Source: Psychrobacter sp. 1044 (GTDB lineage: Bacteria > Pseudomonadota > Gammaproteobacteria > Pseudomonadales > Moraxellaceae). Taken from it: a stretch of 64,000 bases of DNA. Positions 56,015-64,000 of this stretch are shown piece after piece. The stretch's first letter is position 1, and every line of letters starts with the position of its first letter. The notes below the pieces were generated by a model. It was given only the letters and a program-made list of their open reading frames with translations, was not told the origin of the DNA and did no database searches. The position numbers were made by a program, and so were the translations under genes. Location: positions 1 to 64,000 of the forward strand of contig NZ_CAJHAZ010000009.1 in the NCBI RefSeq assembly GCF_904846525.1, written 5' to 3'.

Positions 56015-57007
56015 CTAGACATTAATTTTTTGCCACACATTAACCTGTGGGTGCGCAATACGGCGCATATTTGAAGGACGCCAAAACAACGCCTCACCTG
56101 GAGCCAATATAATATATCCACCTAACGCACACTGCTCTGATAGCTTTGCCAAAATATCACGCTGATCAAACTTGCGAAAATATAGCAGCATATTTTGACA
56201 GATAATGACATGCTGAAGGTGCGAAGTGGGTGGTTTTTGCTCAATAATATTGTGTAAAGCGAAGCTAACATAGCGTCGTAACGTTGGCGCAATCTGCCAG
56301 TCGGTCTGAGTGCCAGTCATCGCCTTTTTTGCGGTAGACACCTTATAAAAATGCGATTGACTGATATCACACTTAGCTCGCCATGGCTGAACGAACTGCT
56401 GGCACAGGTCTGGAATTAACGACTGCTGCCGCTTATCATACTGCCCTAGTCGTGCTTTTGTAATGGCTTGTTGGCTGACATCTGTACCCAATATCGTATA
56501 ATTAATCAATTGTTCAGAAGCCAAGCTCATCGCCAATGACCATGTTTCTTGTCCACTGGCACAACCAACACTCCAAATGCGAAATAAATCATTAGCATCA
56601 TTGTCGTGACCACGATCAGTACTAGTGGCAGTAAGCTGCTGGCGCTGATGCTGTAATGCACACTTTGTGACAAAATCGATAGAAGGCATATGACGAAAAA
56701 AACGACTTTCGTGAATCAGTACTTTATCCAATAACTGCTGGCGTACTTCATCGTTTTTTGGTAGTTGACACCACAGCTTTTCAACTGTCAATCCATGTGA
56801 TAATGCCGTGTGTTCAATCGCATTTATCAACCATTGCAGCTGGACATTGGGTAGAACGAAACCAATCTCTTGTTCTATATATCGCTGCCACTGCTGCACA
56901 TCAAAACTGTCTGCCTGCAGCAAACCTTTAATCAACGAGGGCTTGATTGCTTTGATAGAATTGCTGTCTGGTTGAGTAAAATTATTCACGTCACCTGCTA
57001 TAGTCAC
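56015..57007 (-). CDS. pilK: PilK-like chemotaxis methyltransferase
   Basis: A 330-residue CheR-type SAM-dependent methyltransferase. It has ESRFFRHMPSIDFV, SVGCASGQETWSLAMSLA (SAM-binding), ILGTDVSQQAITKAR, and a final block with ICQNMLLYFRKFDQ. It methylates glutamates of PilJ. It lies between pilJ and chpA as in other Pil-Chp clusters. Confidence 0.9.
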   Translation of the reverse strand: MTIAGDVNNFTQPDSNSIKAIKPSLIKGLLQADSFDVQQWQRYIEQEIGFVLPNVQLQWLINAIEHTALSHGLTVEKLWCQLPKNDEVRQQLLDKVLIHESRFFRHMPSIDFVTKCALQHQRQQLTATSTDRGHDNDANDLFRIWSVGCASGQETWSLAMSLASEQLINYTILGTDVSQQAITKARLGQYDKRQQSLIPDLCQQFVQPWRAKCDISQSHFYKVSTAKKAMTGTQTDWQIAPTLRRYVSFALHNIIEQKPPTSHLQHVIICQNMLLYFRKFDQRDILAKLSEQCALGGYIILAPGEALFWRPSNMRRIAHPQVNVWQKINV

Positions 57008-57101
57008 TGCTGCAAATCATCGTATCTGCACAGTATATTATTAACACATTAATTTAAAAACGGTCAGTGGTCTCACACCTACTTGACGTTAACACTTGTC
57101 A

Positions 57102-58514
57102 TTACACACTTGCTGATAACGCTTCTTCGCTATCCAACATCTCGTTTTCTAGTAGCTCATCATCGTTCGATACTTTAAAACCAGTGACTGACTCTTGCAA
57201 TGCTGCAGCCATTTCGCTCAGCTCACCAATAGAGCGCGCGGTTGCCATTGTGCCAGAAGAGGTCTGTGAGGTAATATCTTGAATAATATTCATCGTATGA
57301 GAGATGTGACCAGCTGACTCGGCCTGCTGCAAAGCGGCGTTTGAGATGTTTTGAATCAAGTCAGCCAAGGTATTAGAAACGCTCTGCACTTCTTCTAGGG
57401 CTTCACCAGCATCTTTTGCCAAGCGTGCACCGCGCACAACTTCAGAGGTCGTCGATTCCATTGACATAACTGCTTCGTTGGTATCTGCCTGAATGGTTTT
57501 CACCAAGGTTTCAATCTGTTTGGTAGCGTTAGCTGAACGCTCAGCAAGACGTTGGACTTCATCAGCAACGACCGCAAAGCCTCGACCGGCCTCACCTGCC
57601 ATCGATGCCTGAATAGCAGCATTCAATGCCAAAACGTTGGTCTGGTCAGCAATATCATTAATTAAACCAACGATATCACCAATTTCTTGCGAAGACTCAC
57701 CCAGACGCTTAATACGTTTTGAGGTCTCTTGAATCTGATCACGAATCACGTTCATACCTTCAATAGAGCGCTGTACAACTTCCGCTCCATTATGAGAGAT
57801 GGCTACTGAGCGCTGAGCAACAGTCGCCGATTCTGAAGCGTTGTTCGAAACTTGGTCAATCGATACTGTCATCTCATTAATAGCCGCTGATACACCAGCA
57901 ATTTCTTGTGCTTGGTGCTCAGATGCTTCAGCAAGTTCGACTGCATTCATCTGTGTTTGGTCTGAAGACTGCGAAACGCGGTCAGCCGTGTTGTTAATAA
58001 CCAAAACCAATTGACGTAATTGGTCAATCGCAAAGTTCACTGAGCCAGCAATTGCCCCAGTAAAATCTTCTGATACGGTGGCATTAACCGTCAAATCACC
58101 TTCTGCTAAATCACCCAATTCATCAAGTAGACGTAGAATAGCAATCTGGTTACGTTCGTTTTCTTCTTGAATTTGACGCGCTCGCTCAGATTCCGCTTCT
58201 GCTTCCTGACGACGACGCAAGGTTTCTTTTTCAATGAGTAGACGCTCTGATCCCCCACGCTGCTTCAGTAACTGATACAGAGCAAAGAGGATGCCTAATA
58301 CCCCTACGACAAATATAATCGCTGGTAAAGTAACGGATTGATTAAAATCAGCCAAGTACTGACTTACTGACGATAACGAATTGACCAGCCAAATCAGGCA
58401 GGCCACACTTATTAGCACAAAAAACCCTAACAATAACTTCCACTTGCTATTAGCGTCCTTGCCATCTGTTGTATTGGTCGTACCAGCTACAGGTTTCTTT
58501 ATAACATCACTCAT
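57102..58514 (-). CDS. pilJ: PilJ methyl-accepting receptor lacking a periplasmic domain
   Basis: A 470-residue MCP-type receptor. Two transmembrane helices (about residues 26-46 and 62-83) are separated by only about 16 residues. Pseudomonas PilJ (about 680 residues) has large PilJ sensor domains there. Then come a coiled-coil linker, a HAMP-like [19 protein letters not shown] and a full signalling domain with hairpin tip [25 protein letters not shown]. It should relay signals to ChpA through PilI and ChpC. The start is ATG at 58512-58514 with AAAGGA upstream. Signal input must be cytoplasmic, membranal or via partners. Confidence 0.9.
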   Translation of the reverse strand: MSDVIKKPVAGTTNTTDGKDANSKWKLLLGFFVLISVACLIWLVNSLSSVSQYLADFNQSVTLPAIIFVVGVLGILFALYQLLKQRGGSERLLIEKETLRRRQEAEAESERARQIQEENERNQIAILRLLDELGDLAEGDLTVNATVSEDFTGAIAGSVNFAIDQLRQLVLVINNTADRVSQSSDQTQMNAVELAEASEHQAQEIAGVSAAINEMTVSIDQVSNNASESATVAQRSVAISHNGAEVVQRSIEGMNVIRDQIQETSKRIKRLGESSQEIGDIVGLINDIADQTNVLALNAAIQASMAGEAGRGFAVVADEVQRLAERSANATKQIETLVKTIQADTNEAVMSMESTTSEVVRGARLAKDAGEALEEVQSVSNTLADLIQNISNAALQQAESAGHISHTMNIIQDITSQTSSGTMATARSIGELSEMAAALQESVTGFKVSNDDELLENEMLDSEEALSASV

Positions 58515-58691
58515 CGTACGTATTCCTTTCAAACAATCATCAAAGTCTCATCGTGACTGACTTTGACAATCTTATTGTTATAAAAACAACAGTGATTAGC
58601 AAAGCCTGTATGAATACTGACACCCAACCGTATCATGTCATTCGCTATTATTTCGTCATCGTTATAGCAGCCAGATAGCTGTTATCGACTG

Positions 58692-59222
58692 CTATATTGC
58701 AGCATCGGTATACTGCAAGTCTTGTGCGAGCAGGCTTGGCATAAAAACATACCAATCTTGCTCATTTTTAAAGAACTTACCGTGATTATAAGGAGCAAAG
58801 GGCGAATTAGGCTCTATAGCTTCGGCACGGTATTGATCATGCGTAAATTGTTCAATCCCAATAACTTGATCTACTAACAGTCCTGAAAAGAGATTGTCAT
58901 GTTCAATGACAATGACTTTTCGTTGGCTCATTTGCGTTAAACGACTAGGAACCTGTAGAAACTGAGACAAATCGGTGATTGGCAATAGGCGTCCGCGGAT
59001 ATTGGCGATGCCTAGCATCCAAGGCTTCACTAGAGGCAAGCTGGTATACTCTGGCATGGCCAATACTTCTGATACTTGACCCATCGGTGCAACCAACCGC
59101 TGTCCGCCAATCTCGAATACCACACCTTGCCAGTCATACTCTTGTCCACCGCGGCGACCACTTTTGCGCGCGCGTGCCAAGTCTGCTAAGCGCAGAAGCT
59201 CAATAAACCCTCTGGAAGCCAC
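58692..59222 (-). CDS. pilI: PilI CheW-like adaptor
   Basis: A 176-residue CheW-domain protein. Core: YDWQGVVFEIGGQRLVAPMG, VKPWMLGIANIRGRLLPITDL and GLLVDQVIGIEQF. It couples PilJ to ChpA. The start is GTG (59220-59222), with GGAG inside the last codons of pilH, indicating coupling. A 170-bp gap separates it from pilJ. Confidence 0.92.
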   Translation of the reverse strand: MASRGFIELLRLADLARARKSGRRGGQEYDWQGVVFEIGGQRLVAPMGQVSEVLAMPEYTSLPLVKPWMLGIANIRGRLLPITDLSQFLQVPSRLTQMSQRKVIVIEHDNLFSGLLVDQVIGIEQFTHDQYRAEAIEPNSPFAPYNHGKFFKNEQDWYVFMPSLLAQDLQYTDAAI

Positions 59223-59225
59223 AAT

Positions 59226-59588
59226 CTACTCCATTACTTTACGAATGATATTAACCAATCCATTTTCGTCAACGGGCTTTGCCATATACTCTTTAGCGCC
59301 TTGGCGTTTTCCCCAAACTCGATCGGTTTCCTGATTTTTGGTACTGATCATAATCACTGGAATATGCGCGGTGGTCTTACCTCGAGTAATTTTGCGAGTG
59401 GCCTGAAAACCGTTCATCTCAGGCATAACCACGTCCATTAAAATGACATCTGGTAAGTGATCAATGGCCATCTGGCAACCTTGCTCACCATTTATCGCCT
59501 CTAATACTTTAAAATTATGTCTGGCAAGCATGTCGCGAAATTTCGCCATCTCAGATGGTGAGTCGTCAATGACTAAAACTGTAGTCAT
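59226..59588 (-). CDS. pilH: PilH response regulator
   Basis: A 120-residue stand-alone CheY-like receiver domain. Phospho-Asp52 in ILMDVVMPEMNGFQ, acid pocket IDDSPSE, Thr/Ser and Lys in ISTKNQE and YMAKPVDE. In Pseudomonas PilH affects pilus retraction. It lies 3 bp from pilI. Confidence 0.93.
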   Translation of the reverse strand: MTTVLVIDDSPSEMAKFRDMLARHNFKVLEAINGEQGCQMAIDHLPDVILMDVVMPEMNGFQATRKITRGKTTAHIPVIMISTKNQETDRVWGKRQGAKEYMAKPVDENGLVNIIRKVME

Positions 59589-59870
59589 AGGAATTTCCTT
59601 TATTTTCGAAAGTATCCATAAGGATATGTTGTTATATTATTGAGACAATCCGACTGAAAGTAGCACGCCAACCATGAATGGCAGGGCAATTCTCTTAACA
59701 GTTTCGATTAAATATTGAGCAGTTATCAGTAATATTTTATCAATACTAAATCTCTTAACCGTAATGCCTAGCCTAATTTATCTGATTCTATATAAAGCAT
59801 AGCAATGCATAAATCATACCAACTTGTAAGAAGATATTTAACGATATATCTACAAGCGGACTTATATATA

Positions 59871-60248
59871 TTAGCGGTACTGATTAATTGCCTCGAACAG
59901 CTCATCTTTACTAAATGGCTTGGTCAGATACTCATCTGAACCCACAATACGACCACGCGCTTTGTCAAATAAGCCATCTTTAGACGACAACATAATCACA
60001 GGTTTGCTGGCATAATCAGGGTTGTTTTTTATTAGCGCACAAGTCTGATAGCCATCCAAACGCGGCATCATGATGTCGACAAAAATAATATCTGGATTGT
60101 TATCGACAATTTTTGCTAAAGCATCAAAACCATCAATGGCGGTCACAACTTCGCAACCCGCTTTTTGTAATAAAGTCTCTGCGGTACGGCGAATGGTTTT
60201 TGAATCATCAATCACCATTACTTTTAAACCATCAAAATTATTTTCCAT
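59871..60248 (-). CDS. pilG: PilG response regulator
   Basis: A 125-residue stand-alone receiver domain. Acid pocket VIDDSKTIRR, phospho-Asp58 in IIFVDIMMPRLDGYQ, Lys in YLTKPFSK. In Pseudomonas PilG promotes pilus extension and cAMP synthesis. It is the first gene of the cluster and is separated from pilH by 282 bp, so pilHIJK may have a second promoter. Confidence 0.93.
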   Translation of the reverse strand: MENNFDGLKVMVIDDSKTIRRTAETLLQKAGCEVVTAIDGFDALAKIVDNNPDIIFVDIMMPRLDGYQTCALIKNNPDYASKPVIMLSSKDGLFDKARGRIVGSDEYLTKPFSKDELFEAINQYR

Positions 60249-60916
60249 TATCAGTGTCCTATAAACGACTATTTATTCTTAATACCATCCATCAATGCAA
60301 AAATTTAACGATTATTTCAACCTGTCATATCATCCATTATTGGACTGATATGAGACGCTAAATTTGCATTACCATATGTTATGACAGTCAACATATCAGC
60401 TGCCAGTATCCGCCTGTCAAACAGAGCGTCAACATGGGCTACTATACGCACTTTCTAATTAATAAGCTTACTAAATTGCGCCAAATCTATGGCTTTTTAG
60501 ACGACTTATTTTGCTTTTATTATCGTCCACTGTAGCCGTATTTGGTCTAAAACAAGGTAAAGTACCTTTTATTACTGATGACCTTGACGATAAAAGAGGT
60601 AAGCCCGAAGTAGAAGAACCATCAACCTTATGATATTTCTGCATTATATAGAAACGCTTGGCACATTGCTGAATAATTTTCTTTTGTGATAAAAATGTAT
60701 CATTGTATTTTGTTATGTTTGTTTTAGCACAGTTATCGACTAATTTCCAGTTATGAATGAGCCAATATTCGAACTGGTCAGTAATATAAAAATTTGTTCA
60801 GACTAGCTGTCCCTCCTACCTTAGCTAATGACTGGATTTAGTAGCCTTAATGTCAGCGGTTTATTAAGTTTTCTGCACTTATTTCACCCAGTTGCAATTC
60901 ACTATATAATAAAACG
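60249..60916. other. Intergenic region between pilG and adaptor gene
   Basis: A 668-bp gap containing the pilG promoter region (leftward) and the adaptor promoter (rightward). A 40-codon frame from TTG 60511 to TGA 60633 is the only one that looks protein-like. No tRNA or strong hairpin is seen. Confidence 0.45.
60511..60633 (+). CDS. Possible small ORF or gene remnant
   Basis: A 40-codon plus-strand frame beginning at TTG. The product has a hydrophobic start (LLLSSTVAVFGLKQGKV) and an acidic end (ITDDLDDKRGKPEVEEPSTL). There is no ribosome-binding site and no family match that I recognise. It could be the decayed end of an older gene. Confidence 0.2.
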   Translation: MLLLSSTVAVFGLKQGKVPFITDDLDDKRGKPEVEEPSTL

Positions 60917-62230
60917 ATGACTACTATGGTGACTGCTATGACGGCTTCTAAATTTTTAAAAAATAGCACCTATCTACTGAGTGCTTTTCTTCTTGCTGCC
61001 TGTCAGCCTTCACCGCCTACCAATGAGCCTGTGACTGCAGAAAACAGTGAGACTGTAGATACCCCTATTGTCATTACCGACGATAGTGTGACCATGACGC
61101 CAGATCATATATTGAGCATAAAACCTTCACGTTATCAGCCCAGTCTTGGTTTACAAGGTAAGATCGAACCTATCAAACAGACTAAGCTTATCGCTGCATA
61201 CCCCATTAACGTCGAAGAAATACTGGTTACTGAGGATCAATGGGTAGAAAAAGATATGCCGCTGCTTATTGTTCGACGCGTGCAATCAGAAAGCAAAACA
61301 GCAGATGCATCTAACCCGGTCAAGGAACAATCTTCGGCATCGAACAGCGTTGCCCCAGATTCTGAGATGACAAACAATGCGGTTGATGTAAAGCAAACAC
61401 ACTCACAAAAAACAGACGCTAGCTCAAAACCCAATCAGCCTACAGCAGAAAATAGCGCAACAACCACTAAAAACGACCCAATTGCTAACAAGGAAGAGGC
61501 AGCAGCAAACGCCACAGTGGGCACTCCTAAAAACGCAGTCGGCAACCTTAAAAACAATGACCAAACCAGCGCTAATAGCACGGCGAGCTCAAAACCGCAG
61601 CAGAATCAGTATAATTTGGTCACTGTGCGTGCCAGTTTTTCTGGCCGTGTAAAAAACTTATATGCCAAAGCAGGTCAAAGACTAGAGGCGCGCACGCCTT
61701 TATTACAGCTTAGCGATGAAACTAAATTACACTTTATCGCGACCCTGCCTATTCAAGCAGAACCGCAACTTTCGGTTGGTCAGACTGTCAATTTTACAGC
61801 TGAAGGTATGTCGGAACAGTTCACAGGACAAGTCAGTAAACTGACCGCGACCAGCCAGCCGAAAAAGCTGTTGGTCTATGTTAACGTCATTGACAATGAA
61901 GCAAGTCGAGACAAGTTATTGCCAGATATGAAAGTCACGGGGCGGGTTAATTATGGTCAAATAGATGTGGGCACCATCGTACCTAAGCGCGCGTTGCACG
62001 ATGTTGACTTGACAGAATTGCAAACGTCACCATATAAGCCTCTGTCACCGTTAACTGCTAACGTGTGGATTATTGGACAGGATCAGCGCCTGACACGCCA
62101 GCCTATTGAAGTAGTCGAATATGACCCTATCACAAAGCAGTATTTAATTGCAGGTATTAGCAACGACAGTTTGATTTGTTTGGCTGATTTACCGGCTGAT
62201 GCTAAAGGTAAAAAAGTCAATGTCTCGTAG
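60917..62230 (+). CDS. HlyD-like periplasmic adaptor lipoprotein
   Basis: A 437-residue lipoprotein with lipobox LLAAC (Cys29). A first lipoyl half (LQGKIEPIKQTKLIAAYPI...VEKDMPLLIVRR) and a second one (ASFSGRVKNLYAKAGQRLEARTPLLQL) are separated by a Ser/Asn/Thr/Ala-rich linker (about residues 118-232). The usual coiled-coil hairpin is not evident. The remaining beta-barrel and membrane-proximal domains are present. No pump gene is adjacent in the window. It could serve an RND or ABC exporter encoded elsewhere. Three in-frame ATGs exist near the start. Confidence 0.75.
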   Translation: MTTMVTAMTASKFLKNSTYLLSAFLLAACQPSPPTNEPVTAENSETVDTPIVITDDSVTMTPDHILSIKPSRYQPSLGLQGKIEPIKQTKLIAAYPINVEEILVTEDQWVEKDMPLLIVRRVQSESKTADASNPVKEQSSASNSVAPDSEMTNNAVDVKQTHSQKTDASSKPNQPTAENSATTTKNDPIANKEEAAANATVGTPKNAVGNLKNNDQTSANSTASSKPQQNQYNLVTVRASFSGRVKNLYAKAGQRLEARTPLLQLSDETKLHFIATLPIQAEPQLSVGQTVNFTAEGMSEQFTGQVSKLTATSQPKKLLVYVNVIDNEASRDKLLPDMKVTGRVNYGQIDVGTIVPKRALHDVDLTELQTSPYKPLSPLTANVWIIGQDQRLTRQPIEVVEYDPITKQYLIAGISNDSLICLADLPADAKGKKVNVS

Positions 62231-62527
62231 CTATGCATGCCGACAGTTACATTGTGTAGAAACATTAACAAAGCCTCTCTTGTTTTGTAACTGCGTAATT
62301 AGGCAATATGGCCGTACGATATATAGCATTAACCGAGTATTCTGAATCATTGGTATTAAATGACTCAATATCTTGAAAGTTTGAGAAATCTTAGAAAGTT
62401 TGAGAACCTAGAGGCTTAATCGTTTAACTGTTTGAGATCCTAAAATCGGCGATGTATTTATCGTGATACAAAATATCAAAACAGATGAAACGTTTGGCCA
62501 ACCATAACAACAACTAGAGGATAACCC

Positions 62528-63250
62528 ATGAGCAAGCAGATTTTATTAATCGAAGATGATCCTGATCTAGCTGAGTTAATCAGCGATTACCTGACCATGA
62601 ATTATTATGATGTCCATCATGCAGGGCTTGGTCAAGAAGGGCTTGATTTATTGGATGCCAAAGAGCGTGACATTGATTTGGTCGTGCTTGACTTAATGCT
62701 GCCTGACATGGACGGTATGCAAGTGTGTCAAAAAATTCGCGGCAATAAAAACAACATGACCAATAAAGTACCAATTATCATGTTGACCGCGAAAGGCGAT
62801 ACCACCGATCGCGTGCTAGGTCTTGAGATGGGTGCTGACGATTATATATCTAAGCCTTTTGAGCCACGTGAGCTTCTCGCTCGAATCCGTGCTGTTATTC
62901 GCCGTCATGAGCAGCCCAATCAAGCAGATAGCCAGTCTGATAGCTTGACCTTTGGTCGTTTGAGCGTGTTCCCTGACAGCCATGAAGTGACCATCGATGA
63001 TGAGCCTGTCCGTTTAACGACGCATCAGTTTCAATTATTGCATTACTTTGCCACCCATTCTGGTAAAGTATTGAATCGCGAGCAACTGTGGCAAGCCATG
63101 CCCAATGATGACAGCTCAGATAATATCGATCGCGCCATTGATGTTCATATCTCGCGTCTGCGTGCTTTAATTGAAGACAACCCACGCCAGCCAAAACGTA
63201 TTATTACGGTACGCGGTGTTGGTTATCAATTTGCCACTGATCAGGTTTAA
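62528..63250 (+). CDS. OmpR-family response regulator
   Basis: A 240-residue regulator. Receiver domain residues 1-120, with phospho-Asp in LVVLDLMLPDMDG and Lys in YISKPFEPRE. C-terminal winged helix about 140-235 with LTTHQFQLLHYFATHSGKVLNREQL and RAIDVHISRLRALIEDNPRQPKRIITVRGVGYQF. Likely paired with the kinase gene 102 bp downstream. The target is unknown. Similar to many BfmR/RstA-type regulators. Confidence 0.9.
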   Translation: MSKQILLIEDDPDLAELISDYLTMNYYDVHHAGLGQEGLDLLDAKERDIDLVVLDLMLPDMDGMQVCQKIRGNKNNMTNKVPIIMLTAKGDTTDRVLGLEMGADDYISKPFEPRELLARIRAVIRRHEQPNQADSQSDSLTFGRLSVFPDSHEVTIDDEPVRLTTHQFQLLHYFATHSGKVLNREQLWQAMPNDDSSDNIDRAIDVHISRLRALIEDNPRQPKRIITVRGVGYQFATDQV

Positions 63251-63352
63251 TCACAAAAGCGGCAAATTAATCGATAAAAACCATACTTTTGATTTGTTTA
63301 TGCAAATTAGAAGTATGAGTCGATATAAACGGCTGATAGTAGAGATGGTTTA

Positions 63353-64000
63353 ATGCAGCAGTTGGGATTTCGTTCGGTATTTGCCAAGTTATTTGCCAGT
63401 GTCATGCTGGCACTTATTTTATTTGCAGTGGCGATGGTGCTGTTGACGCAACTTGTGCATGATAAAGATGCAAGTATTCGATCAGAAGTATTGGCCACCC
63501 AGATTTTAGGACAAATAGACCCCTTCTTGCATGAGTTGAATATCTCTGTTAGCGAGGACAATCGCTTGCAAGCGCGCTTTATGCTAGCAGTGGTCAAAAA
63601 GAGCTTTGATATCTTTGATGAGTCATTACAGGCAAAGATGGGCTTATATGACAGCGAAGGTCGATTGCTAATGCAAACGGATAACAGCGATTTGCCATTG
63701 GAGTTGCCCGCACCGCCCTCTTTATTTTCACGCGTTTTCCCCTCTCTCGCAGACACCTCCCCTACCAAGCAAGCTCAGGTTTATAGCAGCACCGGCTATA
63801 CGCTTTTGTATGAATCACGCTTACCGCCTAAAAAACCAGTACTCTCCTCTGCGCTGAATTTATTTACTGGCACACTACTACTGTTACTTATTATGGCAGG
63901 TGTCCTATGGTGGATTGCTCGTACCATCACTTGGCGCATCAATCAGATGAGCCAGCAGATGGCGCAACTGGGTGATGGTGATTTTACCGTACGGGTGAAT
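63353..64000 (+). CDS. Sensor histidine kinase (partial)
   Basis: An open frame of 216 codons that continues past the window end. ATG at 63353 with AGAGATGG before it. A transmembrane helix (FASVMLALILFAVAMVLLT) lies near residues 15-33. A periplasmic domain of about 130 residues follows. A second helix (LFTGTLLLLLIMAGVLWWIA) precedes a HAMP-like start, WRINQMSQQMAQLGDGDFTV. The kinase core lies outside the window. It should partner the response regulator. Confidence 0.85.
   Translation, partial: MQQLGFRSVFAKLFASVMLALILFAVAMVLLTQLVHDKDASIRSEVLATQILGQIDPFLHELNISVSEDNRLQARFMLAVVKKSFDIFDESLQAKMGLYDSEGRLLMQTDNSDLPLELPAPPSLFSRVFPSLADTSPTKQAQVYSSTGYTLLYESRLPPKKPVLSSALNLFTGTLLLLLIMAGVLWWIARTITWRINQMSQQMAQLGDGDFTVRVN

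Noticed and set aside
1..64000. CRISPR array, prophage or complete insertion sequence
   Set aside because: No regularly spaced direct repeats, no transposase, integrase or phage structural genes were seen.

Overview
The window looks like a chromosomal segment from a Psychrobacter-type gammaproteobacterium (Moraxellaceae). The evidence is the moderate, AT-leaning base composition, the Pil-Chp chemosensory operon in Pseudomonas/Acinetobacter style, and protein sequences throughout that read as Moraxellaceae. This assignment is by recognition and was not tested by a search. Most genes are ordinary housekeeping or stress genes. One tRNA (Gly-GCC) is present. I see no CRISPR array, prophage, rRNA operon or intact insertion sequence.

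Layout. 0-6.8 kb: UPF0149 gene facing a coiled-coil protein and zapA, then glyQS (GlyS carries an AT-rich in-frame insertion) and a PspC-domain gene. 7.3-9.9 kb: NAD salvage genes (nadR-like kinase/adenylyltransferase, pnuC) and an Mpo1-like membrane protein. 10.2-12.9 kb: a LysR remnant, then an unusual set of a BLUF blue-light photoreceptor, a small Ras/MglA-like GTPase and two roadblock/LC7 proteins. 13.4-19.2 kb: cytosine-deaminase-like amidohydrolase, SDR dehydrogenase, tRNA-Gly, M48 lipoprotein protease, BolA, SirB-like protein and a lipoprotein. 19.3-24.9 kb: a sulfur/persulfide group (thioredoxin-2, DUF2892 protein, ETHE1-like persulfide dioxygenase, BigR/SqrR-like ArsR regulator, SulP transporter, two DUF442 proteins). 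25-27.5 kb: a GST and two tandem paralogous secreted proteins, one interrupted by a stop codon. 27.6-32 kb: ahpF, ahpC and oxyR (peroxide defence). 32-34 kb: HD hydrolase, TPMT-like methyltransferase, YgjP-like protease. 34.1-40.7 kb: an iron-linked imelysin / di-heme oxidoreductase / imelysin / DUF1513 locus with Fur-box-like sites. 40.9-46.8 kb: OmpA-like lipoprotein, acyltransferase, a voltage-sensor-like membrane protein, minC and minDE. 46.9-60.2 kb: cytochrome b561 and the Pil-Chp system (pilGHIJK, chpABC). 60.9-64 kb: an HlyD-like lipoprotein adaptor and an OmpR-type two-component system whose kinase runs off the window end.

How the parts relate. The Pil-Chp genes form a complete CheA/CheY/CheW/CheR/CheB-like pathway expected to control type IV pili. 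Its receptor PilJ has two transmembrane helices but almost no periplasmic domain. The BLUF-GTPase-roadblock genes form a self-contained signalling module. Since MglA/MglB-type GTPases control pilus motility in other bacteria, a light-to-GTPase-to-motility link is a reasonable but untested idea. The sulfur group combines a sensor with the cysteine spacing of persulfide-responsive repressors, a persulfide dioxygenase, candidate sulfur-handling proteins and an anion transporter.

Two small repeat families are scattered between genes. One is MITE-like, with ends reading CTAGGGCGTGTCTTCA; one diverged copy lies between a Fur-overlapped promoter and the start of an imelysin gene. The other is about 108 bp, with inverted ends, in two diverged copies.
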